Shown: positions 1 through 8,410, counted from the stretch's first letter. The stretch is DNA of 64,000 nucleotides from Phycicoccus sp. M110.8 (GCF_032464895.1 NZ_JAWDIC010000001.1:2046001-2110000); one strand, 5' to 3'. Numbers and translations are program-made. The notes: generated by a model not told the origin, from the sequence alone.

Positions 1-145
1 ACCGCCCGCTCCGGGCGCCCGGTGCCGGGCCGGTCGGGGCTGAGCACCCCACGCCACGAGATCTGTCGAGCCATTCGCTGCCGGTCCCTTCGCCGTACCT
101 GACGGCATCCTCCCTGCCGTTCGCCGACCAGCCAAGCCCGACCCC
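1..145. other. Intergenic lead-in without recognisable gene
   Basis: No reading frame here has protein features I recognise. The stretch may hold the 3' untranslated end of a gene lying before the window. Nothing else can be supported. Confidence 0.5.
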
Positions 146-174
146 TTGAACCGGAGGGCCTGTGTAGGTAAGTT
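146..174 (+). promoter_or_regulatory. Promoter of nagZ operon
   Basis: TTGAAC (146-151) and TAAGTT (169-174) are separated by exactly 17 bp, a good housekeeping-sigma promoter. Transcription would begin near 181, about 45 nt before the nagZ start. Confidence 0.6.
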
Positions 175-194
175 CCGCAAACAGGACCAATCGC

Positions 195-207
195 GTGAAT
201 CGTTCAC
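195..207. promoter_or_regulatory. Possible operator in nagZ leader
   Basis: The 13-bp sequence GTGAATCGTTCAC is an inverted repeat (GTGAA/TTCAC around TCG). It lies just downstream of the predicted start of transcription, a usual place for a repressor site. MurR, encoded in this locus, is the obvious candidate, but this is inference. Confidence 0.35.
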
Positions 208-225
208 ATCCGCTCTGGAGGAGCC

Positions 226-2049
226 ATGTCCACGTCCAGCGTCTCCCGTCGCACGGTGGTGGCCGCAGCCGCCGCAGCAGCAGTCCTGGCCGCGGGAACG
301 GCCCCGGCGCTCGCGAGCGTGCGCTCGGGCCCACCGCCGACCAACCCCGATGCCCGTGAGGGCTGGGTCGCCTCGACGATCGCGCGGATGACCCTGCCCG
401 AGAAGGTCGGCCAGCTGTTCATCCAGAACGTCTACGGCAAGGACGCGACGACCCCGGACTCGCGCAACATCCCGCTGTACGGCGTCGCGACTCCGGCCGA
501 GGTCGTGCAGAAGTACCACCTCGGCGGTGTCATCTACTTCGCCTGGACCGACAGCGTGCAGAACCCGCCGCAGATCGCGGGCCTGTCCAACGGCCTGCAG
601 AAGGCCGCCCTGTCGCAGCAGTCGAAGGTCGACGTCCCCCTGCAGATCGCGACCGACCAGGAGCAGGGTGTCGTCACCCGCATCGGGCCACCGGCGACGC
701 AGTTCCCCGGCTCGATGGCGCTCGGCGCCGGGCGGTCCACCGCCGATGCCCGGACGGCTGCCGCCATCACCGGCGAGGAGCTGCGGGCAATGGGGGTCAA
801 CACCGACTTCGCGCCCGACGCGGACGTCAACGTCAACCCGCTCAACCCGGTCATCGGCACGCGCTCGTTCTCCTCGCGCCCCGACCTCGCCGCGCAGATG
901 GTCGGCGCCCAGGTCGACGGCTACCAGAAGGACGGCAACGTCTCCGCGACGGCCAAGCACTTCCCCGGCCACGGTGACACCGCGACCGACAGCCACGTGG
1001 CGTTCCCGATCATCACCCACACCCGCGAGCAGTGGGAGCAGATCGACGCGCCGCCGTTCAAGGCGGCGATCGCCAGGGGCATCGACATGATCATGACCGC
1101 CCACCTCAACGTGCCGGCGCTCGACGACTCCGGCGACCCGGCGACGCTGAGCAAGCCGATCCTCACCGGGGTGCTCCGGAACGAGCTCGGCTTCAAGGGC
1201 GTCATCGTCACCGACTCGCTGGGCATGCAGGGCGTGCGGGACAAGTACGGCGACTCCGAGGTCGCGGTGCGGGCACTCTCGGCAGGTGTCGACCAGCTGC
1301 TCATGAGCCCGTCGATGGACGAGGCGTACGGCGCCGTCATCGGCGCGGTGGAGAGCGGCCGCATCCCCATGGCCGACCTCGACGCCAAGGTGCGCCGCGT
1401 GCTCGAGCTCAAGTGGGACCGTGGCATCGTGGCCAAGCCCTACGTGGACCCGGCCGCCCTCGACTCGGTGGTCGGCACACCGGAGCACCTGGCCACGGCT
1501 GACGCCATCACCGACCGCACCACCACCCTGGTGAAGAACGACGACAAGACCCTGCCCCTCGCGGTGAGCGGGAAGAAGGTCCTCGTCACCGGCTACGGCG
1601 TGACGACGACCCAGACGCTCGGTGACGCGCTCAAGGCCCAGGGTGCCGCGACCACGGTCAAGCAGACCGGCTCGTCCCCGACGGACGCCCAGGTGGCTGC
1701 AGCCGTCGCCGCCGCGCAGGGCCAGGACGCCATCGTGGTCACGACGATGAAGGCCTGGGACACCTCCGTCACCGACCCGCGGGGCGGGCAGCAGAAGCTG
1801 GTCCAGCAGCTGCAGGCGACGGGCAAGCCGGTCGTCGTGGTGGCGACGCGCGACCCGTACGACATCGCCTACCTCCCGGGCACGAGCACGTACCTCGCCA
1901 CCTACTCCTACAGCCCGGTCGCGATCGAGTCCGTCGCCCGGGTCATCACCGGGGCGGTGAACCCGAGCGGCAAGCTGCCGGTCGACATCCCGGTGAAGGG
2001 CGACCCGGGGACGGTCCTGTACCCGTTCGGCCACGGCCTGTCCTACTGA
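226..2049 (+). CDS. nagZ: Exported beta-N-acetylglucosaminidase, GH3
   Basis: A 607-residue glycoside hydrolase family 3 enzyme, expected to remove terminal GlcNAc from peptidoglycan fragments outside the membrane. The N-terminus has twin arginines (SRRTVVAAAA) and an Ala-rich stretch ending near ALA-S, so Tat export is likely. The NagZ signature KHFPGHGDTATDSH spans residues 244-257; by comparison with Bacillus NagZ, Asp255 and His257 form the acid/base dyad. Asp330 in VTDSLGM is the expected nucleophile. A C-terminal GH3 domain follows from about residue 420. GGAGGA at 216-221 supports the ATG. It is the first gene of a murein-salvage run ending with murQ. Confidence 0.9.
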   Translation: MSTSSVSRRTVVAAAAAAAVLAAGTAPALASVRSGPPPTNPDAREGWVASTIARMTLPEKVGQLFIQNVYGKDATTPDSRNIPLYGVATPAEVVQKYHLGGVIYFAWTDSVQNPPQIAGLSNGLQKAALSQQSKVDVPLQIATDQEQGVVTRIGPPATQFPGSMALGAGRSTADARTAAAITGEELRAMGVNTDFAPDADVNVNPLNPVIGTRSFSSRPDLAAQMVGAQVDGYQKDGNVSATAKHFPGHGDTATDSHVAFPIITHTREQWEQIDAPPFKAAIARGIDMIMTAHLNVPALDDSGDPATLSKPILTGVLRNELGFKGVIVTDSLGMQGVRDKYGDSEVAVRALSAGVDQLLMSPSMDEAYGAVIGAVESGRIPMADLDAKVRRVLELKWDRGIVAKPYVDPAALDSVVGTPEHLATADAITDRTTTLVKNDDKTLPLAVSGKKVLVTGYGVTTTQTLGDALKAQGAATTVKQTGSSPTDAQVAAAVAAAQGQDAIVVTTMKAWDTSVTDPRGGQQKLVQQLQATGKPVVVVATRDPYDIAYLPGTSTYLATYSYSPVAIESVARVITGAVNPSGKLPVDIPVKGDPGTVLYPFGHGLSY

Positions 2050-2060
2050 GGTCGCCGGAG

Positions 2061-2957
2061 ATGCGCTGGACCGGGCTCGTCGCGTCCACGCTGGTCGCCG
2101 CGGTGGCCGCGGGTGTCTCAGGGGCACCCACGGCCACCGCGGCGGCACCGCCGCCGGGGTCCGAACCCCCGCCGGTGGTGGCCCGGTTCGCCACGTACAA
2201 CATCCACGCGGGCGCGGGGTCGGACAACGTCTACGACCTCGACCGCACGGCGGCCACCATCCGCGCGCTCGACGCCGACGTGGTCGGGATCGAGGAGGCC
2301 GACGTCCACTGGGGTGACCGCTCGCGCTTCGAGGACACCGTGGCCGAGCTCGGCGGCCGGCTCGGGATGCAGACCGGCTTCGCCCCGATCTACAGCCTCG
2401 ACCCGCTCCACGCCGGGGACCCCCGCCGCGAGTACGGCGTCGCCGTCCTGTCGCGGTACCCGCTCGTCGCCCTGGAGAACCACGACATCACCCGGCTCTC
2501 GACCCAGGACCCGAACCCGGTCCCTGCTCCGGCGCCCGGCTTCCTCGAGGCCACCGTGCAGGTCAGGGGCGCCCGGACGCACGTCTACGTCACCCACCTC
2601 GACTACCGCGGCGACCCGTCCGTGCGGACCGCCCAGGTCGCCGACACGCGGCGGATCATGGCGCAGGACCCGCCCGGCGCGAACCAGGTGCTCCTCGGCG
2701 ACTTCAACGCCGACGCCTCCGCGCCCGAGCTGGCACCCCTGTGGCAGGAGCTCGACGACGCCTGGGCGGTGGCGCGGACCCGCGTCGGCGAACCCGGCCT
2801 GACCTTCCCGGCCCTGCGCCCGGTGAAGCGGATCGACTTCGTCACCGTCCGGAAGGGCACGCCGGTGACCACGGCCGAGGTGCCCTCCGACCCCGCCCTG
2901 CTCGCCGCCAGCGACCACCGCCCGCTCGTCGCCACCATCGAGCTCCCCGTCCCCTGA
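2061..2957 (+). CDS. Secreted endonuclease/exonuclease/phosphatase family protein
   Basis: A 298-residue DNase I-fold protein with a hydrophobic signal peptide (residues 1 to about 28). Family metal and catalytic motifs are visible: TYNIHAG near the N-terminus, GIEEADVHW, LLGDFNAD (Asp214, Asn216) and the terminal SDHRP (Asp285-His286). The family cuts phosphodiester or phosphomonoester bonds in nucleic acids, lipids or sugar phosphates, and the substrate cannot be read from sequence. It starts 11 nt after nagZ and precedes namZ, so it is probably co-transcribed with murein-salvage enzymes. I know of no EEP protein in the Bacillus version of this locus. Confidence 0.8.
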   Translation: MRWTGLVASTLVAAVAAGVSGAPTATAAAPPPGSEPPPVVARFATYNIHAGAGSDNVYDLDRTAATIRALDADVVGIEEADVHWGDRSRFEDTVAELGGRLGMQTGFAPIYSLDPLHAGDPRREYGVAVLSRYPLVALENHDITRLSTQDPNPVPAPAPGFLEATVQVRGARTHVYVTHLDYRGDPSVRTAQVADTRRIMAQDPPGANQVLLGDFNADASAPELAPLWQELDDAWAVARTRVGEPGLTFPALRPVKRIDFVTVRKGTPVTTAEVPSDPALLAASDHRPLVATIELPVP

Positions 2958-3054
2958 CGACCCGGCCCCCGCCGACCGCCCCTGACCGACCGCACCGCCC
3001 CGCTCTGCCCGACCGCCCCACCTCGACGCCGCACCCTCGACGAAAGGCCTTCCG

Positions 3055-4371
3055 ATGACCCGCCTGAACCGCCGCCAGCTCCTCACCGCCGCGGGTGCGA
3101 GCGCCCTCGCCCTCCCCGTCGGCGCCTCGCTCGCCCAGGCAGCTCCGCCGCGCTCGAGCGCGCCGAACTACCCCGCCCGCCCGGTCACCCCCGGCGCGGA
3201 CCGTGAGGCGGCGAACGGCTGGCGCACCCTCGCCGGCCAGAAGGTCGGGGTCATCACCAACCCGACGGGCATCCTCACCAACCTGCGGACCATCGTCGAC
3301 GAGATGCACGAGGCTGGCACGGTCGACATCGTCGGCGTCTTCGGACCCGAGCACGGGTTCCGCGGCACGGCCCAGGCGGGCAGCTCGGAGGGCACCTCGA
3401 CCGACCCGCGCACGGGCCTCACCGTCTACGACGCCTACGGCGCCAACGCCTCGAAGATGGAGCAGCTGTTCCGCACGGCCGGCGTCGAGACCGTCGTCTT
3501 CGACATCCAGGACGCCGGCGCGCGGTTCTACACCTACATCTGGACCATGTACACGGCCATGCGCGCCGCCGTCGCGACCGGATCCCGGTTCGTCGTCCTC
3601 GACCGGCCCAACCCCACGGGCGGCACCGCGCGCGGCCCGATGATGACGACGGCATACACCTCGGGCGTGGGGGCCAAGGAGATCGTCCAGGCGCACGGCA
3701 TGACGGTGGGTGAGCTCGCGCGCTTCTTCGACGCGGAGTTCCTCCCCGCGGACGCCGGCGGCCGGCTCGCGCAGCTCGACGTGGTCGAGGTCAGCGGCTG
3801 GCGCCGCGACATGCCGTATGCCGCGACCGGCCTGCCGTGGGTGATGCCCAGCCCCAACATGCCGACGCCCGACACCGCGCTGGTCTACCCGGGCACGGGG
3901 ATGTTCGAGGGCACCAACATGTCCGAGGGCCGTGGCACGACGCGGCCGTTCGAGCTCATCGGCGCCCCCTACGTCGACTACAGGTGGGCCGAGCGGCTGG
4001 AGGCACGCGGCATACCGGGCGTCGCGTTCCGCGAGGCGTACTTCACCCCCACCTTCAGCAAGAACGCGAACAAGGTCTGCGGCGGGGTCCAGGTGCACAT
4101 CACCGACCCGTCGGCGATGGACCCCGTGCGGGTCGCGGTCGAGATGCTGGTGGCCGCCAAGGCCCTCTACGCCGACTTCGCCTGGCGCTACGACAGCTAC
4201 GACCCGGCGCGCCCGTACTGGATCGACAAGCTGAGCGGGTCGACGCGCCTGCGCGACCAGGTGACCGCGGGGGCGTCCGCGGACGAGGTGGTCGGCGCCT
4301 GGAAGGCCGAGCTCGCCGAGTTCGACCGGCGCCGCCAGCAGTACCTCATCTACCGCGGCCCGAACGCCTGA
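3055..4371 (+). CDS. namZ: Exo-beta-N-acetylmuramidase NamZ (DUF1343)
   Basis: A 438-residue protein of the DUF1343/GH171 family, whose Bacillus member NamZ removes terminal MurNAc from glycan chains. Twin arginines in NRRQLLTAAG and a cut site near AQA-A (about residue 29) suggest Tat export. Family motifs include GVITNPTGI, FGPEHGFRG (residues 96-104), DIQDAGARFYTYIWTM, LDRPNPTGG and PSPNMPTPDTALVYPGTGMF. With NagZ it would strip GlcNAc and MurNAc alternately from glycan ends. The ATG follows GAAAGG. A 98-nt gap separates it from the preceding gene and 19 nt from the next. Confidence 0.9.
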   Translation: MTRLNRRQLLTAAGASALALPVGASLAQAAPPRSSAPNYPARPVTPGADREAANGWRTLAGQKVGVITNPTGILTNLRTIVDEMHEAGTVDIVGVFGPEHGFRGTAQAGSSEGTSTDPRTGLTVYDAYGANASKMEQLFRTAGVETVVFDIQDAGARFYTYIWTMYTAMRAAVATGSRFVVLDRPNPTGGTARGPMMTTAYTSGVGAKEIVQAHGMTVGELARFFDAEFLPADAGGRLAQLDVVEVSGWRRDMPYAATGLPWVMPSPNMPTPDTALVYPGTGMFEGTNMSEGRGTTRPFELIGAPYVDYRWAERLEARGIPGVAFREAYFTPTFSKNANKVCGGVQVHITDPSAMDPVRVAVEMLVAAKALYADFAWRYDSYDPARPYWIDKLSGSTRLRDQVTAGASADEVVGAWKAELAEFDRRRQQYLIYRGPNA

Positions 4372-4390
4372 GCCGGCCGGGGGACCAGGG

Positions 4391-6124
4391 ATGCGCAACC
4401 GCCGACCCGTCCGCCGACAGGCGCTGGCGCTCGCCGCAGCCACCGCCGTGCTGGGAGGGCTGCTGACGACCACGCCTGCTGTTGCCGACGACTTCAGCAA
4501 GCCCTTTCGTGGGTACATGCCACCCAACACCGTGCTGAGCGACGCCTCGCCGCAGTCCGTGGGACTCGACCCGGCGCCGATCGCCACGGCGGTCCAGGAG
4601 ATCCGCGGGCACGAGGAGGCGCCGCCCGGCGGCCACCCCATGTATGCCGGGGCCGTGGGCCTCATGGGCCACGACGGGAAGGTCGTCGAGCGCGACGCCA
4701 GCGGCTGGGCGCTGCGGTGGAAGACCGACACCGAGGAGCTCCCGCGCGACCAGTGGGTGCCCATGGGCGAGGACACCGTCTTCGACCTGGCATCGGTGTC
4801 CAAGCTCTTCACCTCGATCGCCGTCGTCCAGCTCATAGACGAGGGGAAGGTCGACCTCGAGGCGCCCGTCGCGACGTACCTGCCCGAGTTCGCGGCGAAC
4901 GGCAAGGAGGCCGTGACCGTCAAGCAGCTGCTGACGCACACGTCCGGCTTCACGTCGTGGCTGCCGCTGTACAGCAGGTACCCGGACAAGGCGTCGCGGA
5001 TCAGGGCGGTCATGGACCAGCCGCTGACCAACCCGCCGGGCAGCACGTACCTCTACAGCGACCTCAACATGATCACCCTCGGCGTCATGGTCGAGCGGCT
5101 GCGGGGCGAGTCGCTCGACAAGGTCGTCGCCGAGCGGATCACAGGTCCGCTGGGCATGGCGGACACGGGCTACAACCCGACCGACCGGACGCGCACCGCG
5201 GCGACGGAGTACCAGCGCGTCCCGGCCCGCGGCATGGTCTGGGGCGAGGTGCACGACGAGAACGCCTGGTCGCTGGGCGGCGTCGCCGGTCATGCCGGCG
5301 TGTTCTCGACGGTCGACGACTTGGCCGTGCTGTCCCAGGCGCTGCTCAACGGAGGCAGCTACCGCGGCCACCGCATCCTGACCCGCAAGGGCGTCGACGC
5401 CCTGACGACCAACGTGAACCAGGCCTTCCCGGGTGATGCGCACGGCCTCGGTTTCGAGCTGGACCAGCGCTGGTACATGGACTCGCTGTCCGGGCCGCGC
5501 ACGGCCGGGCACACCGGGTACACCGGCACCTCGATCGTCATCGACTTCGCGTCGCACTCCTTCGCGATCCTGCTGACCAACCGCGTGCACCCGTCCCGCA
5601 GCTGGGGCAGCAACAACGTCGCCCGCCGCGAGTGGGCGGGCGGCCTCGGCCAGGCCATGGCCGTCCGGCCGAAGCACGGTGACACGGCGTGGTTCTCGGG
5701 GGCGAAGGACGCCACGACGACGACCCTCGCGACGCCCGCGCTCGACGTCCCCACGTCCGGTGCGCGGCTGTCGTTCGACCTTTTCCTCGACACCGAGGAG
5801 ACCGACCGGCTGGTGCTGGAGAAGTCGGTCGACGGCGGGCAGACGTGGACGCGGCAGCCCTTCACCGTCCGCGACCGCGGCGACACGACGTCCAGCGACG
5901 GCACGGTGTCGGGAGCCGGGGAGCGCCACTGGGCGCAGGCCCGTGCGGACCTCGCGGCCGGGACGCAGGTGCTGCGGTGGCGGTACACGACCGACGGCTC
6001 GTACCTGGGCCGGGGCGCGTACGTCGACGACGTCCTCGTGCAGGCCGACGGCGGCGCGCTCCTCGACGGGGAGAAGACCCCGGGCGCCTTCGTCGCCGAC
6101 GGGTGGACCCTGCAGTCACGGTGA
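4391..6124 (+). CDS. AmiE-like serine hydrolase with C-terminal beta-sandwich domain
   Basis: A 577-residue class C beta-lactamase-fold enzyme with a signal peptide (residues 1 to about 32). The catalytic set is intact: SVSK (Ser135, Lys138), YSD (Tyr222) and HTG (His374). In Bacillus the equivalent gene of the murQ-murR-amiE-nagZ-namZ locus is AmiE, an N-acetylmuramoyl-L-alanine amidase, and that role is inferred here. Residues from about 430 form an added domain (SARLSFDLFLDTEETDRL, VDGGQTWTRQPF) resembling the beta-sandwich of immune-inhibitor-A-type anchors. It could also be a D-Ala-D-Ala peptidase or an esterase. Confidence 0.78.
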   Translation: MRNRRPVRRQALALAAATAVLGGLLTTTPAVADDFSKPFRGYMPPNTVLSDASPQSVGLDPAPIATAVQEIRGHEEAPPGGHPMYAGAVGLMGHDGKVVERDASGWALRWKTDTEELPRDQWVPMGEDTVFDLASVSKLFTSIAVVQLIDEGKVDLEAPVATYLPEFAANGKEAVTVKQLLTHTSGFTSWLPLYSRYPDKASRIRAVMDQPLTNPPGSTYLYSDLNMITLGVMVERLRGESLDKVVAERITGPLGMADTGYNPTDRTRTAATEYQRVPARGMVWGEVHDENAWSLGGVAGHAGVFSTVDDLAVLSQALLNGGSYRGHRILTRKGVDALTTNVNQAFPGDAHGLGFELDQRWYMDSLSGPRTAGHTGYTGTSIVIDFASHSFAILLTNRVHPSRSWGSNNVARREWAGGLGQAMAVRPKHGDTAWFSGAKDATTTTLATPALDVPTSGARLSFDLFLDTEETDRLVLEKSVDGGQTWTRQPFTVRDRGDTTSSDGTVSGAGERHWAQARADLAAGTQVLRWRYTTDGSYLGRGAYVDDVLVQADGGALLDGEKTPGAFVADGWTLQSR

Positions 6125-6140
6125 GGCAGCCCGGCGCGCT

Positions 6141-6158
6141 CCGGGACGGACGTCCCGG
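6141..6158. promoter_or_regulatory. Perfect 8-bp inverted repeat before murR
   Basis: CCGGGACG and CGTCCCGG are separated by 2 bp. The repeat overlaps the expected -35 region of murR and follows the amiE-like stop codon by 17 nt. It could be an autoregulatory operator or part of a terminator; the 2-nt loop argues against a terminator. Confidence 0.4.
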
Positions 6159-6178
6159 TGGGCCGCGCCCGCACGTCG

Positions 6179-6184
6179 TAGCGT
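6179..6184 (+). promoter_or_regulatory. -10 element for leaderless murR
   Basis: TAGCGT ends 6 nt before the murR ATG, so the transcript would begin at or next to the start codon. No Shine-Dalgarno sequence is present. Confidence 0.5.
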
Positions 6185-6190
6185 GGGGCC

Positions 6191-7090
6191 ATGGCCGCGA
6201 CCGAGACCTCCCGAGACCAGGCGGCCGGCGCGCCCGGTGCCTCCCTGCTGGTGCGGCTGCGCGGCATACGGCCCTCGCTGTCCCCGGCGGAGGACCGCGT
6301 CGCCGAGAAGGTGCTGGCCGACCCCAGGGCCGCGGCGGCGCTGACCATCAGCGAGCTGGCGTCCGCGGCGTCGACCTCCGAGACGACGGTGCTGCGGTTC
6401 TGCCGTCGGCTGGGCCTGCCCGGCTACCCCCAGCTGCGGCTGCGGCTGGCGGAGGAGAGTGCCCAGCCTCGGACCAGCACGACGCAGGACACCGACATCA
6501 GCGCCAAGGACACGATCGCCGACATCATCGCCAAGGTGGCGTTCGTCGACGCGAGCGCGGTCGAGGAGACCGCGCAGCAGCTCGACCACGAGAGCCTCGC
6601 CGAGACCGCCCGGGCCATCGCGGCCGCCAAGCGGGTCGACATCTACGGCGCCGGGGCCAGTGCGATCGTCGGGACCGACCTGCAGCAGAAGCTCCACCGC
6701 ATCGGCGTCGTCGCCTTCGCCTGGAACGACCCCCACATCGCGCTCACGAGCGCGACGCTGCTGGACCGGGGTGACGTGGCCATCGCGATCTCGCACTCGG
6801 GCACCACGTCGGAGACGATCGAGGCGCTCGAGGCGGCCCGGTCACGCGGCGCGACGACCGTGGCGGTGACGAACTTCCCGCTCTCCCGTCTGGCCGAGCG
6901 CGCCGACCACGTCCTGACCACCGCGGCACGGGAGACGAGCCTGCGCTCCGGCGCGACGGCCAGCCGCATCGCCGCCCTCACGGTCGTCGACTGCCTCTAC
7001 ATCGCGGTGGCGCAGCGGCACCTGACGCGCGCACGCAAGGCCGTCAAGGAGACCCGCCAGGCCGTCGCCGGCCACCACGTCGGCTCCTGA
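6191..7090 (+). CDS. murR: MurR/RpiR family transcriptional regulator
   Basis: A 299-residue regulator. The N-terminal RpiR helix-turn-helix domain contains LTISELASAASTSETTVLRF at about residues 52-71, and a sugar-isomerase (SIS) domain begins near DIYGAGASAIVGTD. MurR proteins sense MurNAc-6-phosphate with the SIS domain and repress murein-salvage genes. Its position between the exported hydrolases and murQ supports that role, though the ligand is not proven. Operator candidates lie at 195-207, 6141-6158 and 7130-7174. Confidence 0.85.
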   Translation: MAATETSRDQAAGAPGASLLVRLRGIRPSLSPAEDRVAEKVLADPRAAAALTISELASAASTSETTVLRFCRRLGLPGYPQLRLRLAEESAQPRTSTTQDTDISAKDTIADIIAKVAFVDASAVEETAQQLDHESLAETARAIAAAKRVDIYGAGASAIVGTDLQQKLHRIGVVAFAWNDPHIALTSATLLDRGDVAIAISHSGTTSETIEALEAARSRGATTVAVTNFPLSRLAERADHVLTTAARETSLRSGATASRIAALTVVDCLYIAVAQRHLTRARKAVKETRQAVAGHHVGS

Positions 7091-7129
7091 ACCGGCCGCG
7101 ACCGGAGGCAACCGGACCCAAACGCTCGC

Positions 7130-7175
7130 GGTACTTTGTCACGTCGTTGAATCTCCGGTTGTGGAAAAGTAACCT
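7130..7175 (+). promoter_or_regulatory. murQ promoter within a spaced inverted repeat
   Basis: TTGAAT (7147-7152) and TAACCT (7170-7175) are 17 bp apart, and TAACCT ends 7 nt before the ATG at 7183. GGTACTTTGTCAC (7130-7142) and GTGGAAAAGTAAC (7161-7173) form an imperfect inverted repeat whose right arm covers the -10. This is a plausible MurR operator. Confidence 0.55.
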
Positions 7176-7182
7176 GCGACGC

Positions 7183-8133
7183 ATGCCCCGCGACGTGAGC
7201 CGAGTGACGGCGCCGACCGAGCAGCGCCACCCCGGCACCGTGGCCATCGACAGCGAGCCGACGCTGCAGGTCCTGCAGCGGATCAACGCGGACGACGCCC
7301 TGGTCGCCCCTGCCGTCGAGCGCACCCTGCCCGAGCTGGCGCGGCTCGTCGACCGGGCCGTCGACGCCATCCGGGGCGGCGGCACGGTCCACTACTTCGG
7401 GGCCGGCACCTCCGGGCGGCTCGCGGTGCTCGACGCCGCCGAGCTGCTGCCGACGTTCAACGTGCCGGAGGGGCTCGTGGTCGCCCACCACGCCGGCGGC
7501 CCCGCGGCCCTGCTGCGCGCGGTCGAGGACGTGGAGGACGACGCCGAGCAGGGCGCTGCGGACGCGCGGGAGGTCCGGGGCGGCGACGTCGTCATCGGCC
7601 TGGCGGCGTCGGGCCGCACGCCGTACGTCGCCGGGGCGCTGCGGCGCGCCCGCGAGGTCGGCGCGGTGACGGCGCTCGTGACGGCCAACCCCCGGGCCGA
7701 GCTGGCCCCGCTCGCCGACCACCTCATCGCCCCCGACACCGGTCCGGAGGTGCTCACCGGCTCGACCCGGCTCAAGGCCGGGACCGCCCAGAAGATGGTC
7801 CTCAACGCGTTCTCGACCGCGGTGATGATCCGGCTCGGGCGGACCTGGTCCAACCTCATGGTCGACCTCGTCGCGACCAACGCCAAGCTGCGCGGGCGCG
7901 TCCTGCGCATCCTGCAGGAGGCGACCGACGCCGACGAGGAGGCGGCGCAGGCTGCGCTCGAGGCTGCCGGCGGCGAGCTGAAGCCGGCGCTGCTGTCGAT
8001 GCTCGCGGGCTGCCCCGCCGACGAGGCCCGCGCGGCCCTGGACGCCCACCAGGGGTCCGTCGCCGCGGCGCTCGCCGACCTGTCGGGCGGTGGCTCGTCC
8101 CCCACCGCGGCAACAGGCGGCCGGCCCTCCTGA
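7183..8133 (+). CDS. murQ: N-acetylmuramic acid 6-phosphate etherase
   Basis: A 316-residue MurQ that cleaves the D-lactyl ether of MurNAc-6-phosphate, giving GlcNAc-6-phosphate and D-lactate in the cytosol. The SIS-domain phosphate site GAGTSGRLAVLDAAELLPTF and the later GSTRLKAGTAQKMVLNAFST are typical, and the C-terminus has the usual small helical domain. The ATG at 7183 was chosen because it lies 7 nt after a -10 box; a TTG at 7147 would start within the -35, and a GTG at 7195 is possible. No MurNAc PTS transporter or MurNAc kinase is visible nearby. Confidence 0.93.
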   Translation: MPRDVSRVTAPTEQRHPGTVAIDSEPTLQVLQRINADDALVAPAVERTLPELARLVDRAVDAIRGGGTVHYFGAGTSGRLAVLDAAELLPTFNVPEGLVVAHHAGGPAALLRAVEDVEDDAEQGAADAREVRGGDVVIGLAASGRTPYVAGALRRAREVGAVTALVTANPRAELAPLADHLIAPDTGPEVLTGSTRLKAGTAQKMVLNAFSTAVMIRLGRTWSNLMVDLVATNAKLRGRVLRILQEATDADEEAAQAALEAAGGELKPALLSMLAGCPADEARAALDAHQGSVAAALADLSGGGSSPTAATGGRPS

Positions 8134-8274
8134 GCCGGCCCGGGCCGTCTGGCCAGCCGGCCAGTCTCGCCCGAAGACCCGGTCTGATGTAGGCGCTCGA
8201 GTTCCCTGGAGGATGGGGGAACCGTCGCTCGCTCGTTCCTCGCGAGCTCCTCCCAAATCCGGTAGGCCTCAGAT

Positions 8275-8323
8275 ACACGACGAAGGACCCCGCGATAAAG
8301 CGCTGCGGGGTCCTTCGTCGTGT
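8275..8323 (-). terminator. Strong hairpin terminator after tRNA-Ser
   Basis: Perfect 19-bp arms (8275-8293 and 8305-8323) surround an 11-nt loop. The structure begins at the tRNA 3' CCA and lies 141 bp after murQ on the other strand, so it can act in both directions. No long T-tract follows. Confidence 0.8.
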
Positions 8324-8410
8324 GGCGGAGGATGGGGGATTTGAACCCCCGAGGGTTTTATCCCAACACGATTTCCAATCGTGCGCACTAGGCCACTATG
8401 CGAATCCTCC
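8323..8410 (-). tRNA. tRNA-Ser (anticodon GGA)
   Basis: The minus strand folds as an 88-nt tRNA with encoded CCA. The acceptor pairs GGAGGAT with ATCCTCC and has discriminator G. The anticodon stem CACGATT/AATCGTG surrounds GGA. A long variable arm (about TTGGGATAAAACCC) and the T-arm GGGGGTTCAAATCCCCC are present, as expected for serine tRNA. Confidence 0.96.

Noticed and set aside
2842-5046. Long open frame (734 codons) on the minus strand opposite namZ
   Set aside because: Low-complexity Arg/Val/Gly-rich translation without domains; it is a mirror of the GC-rich plus-strand genes.
4346-5929. Minus-strand open frame of 527 codons opposite the amiE-like gene
   Set aside because: No domain, composition typical of an antisense shadow in high-GC DNA.
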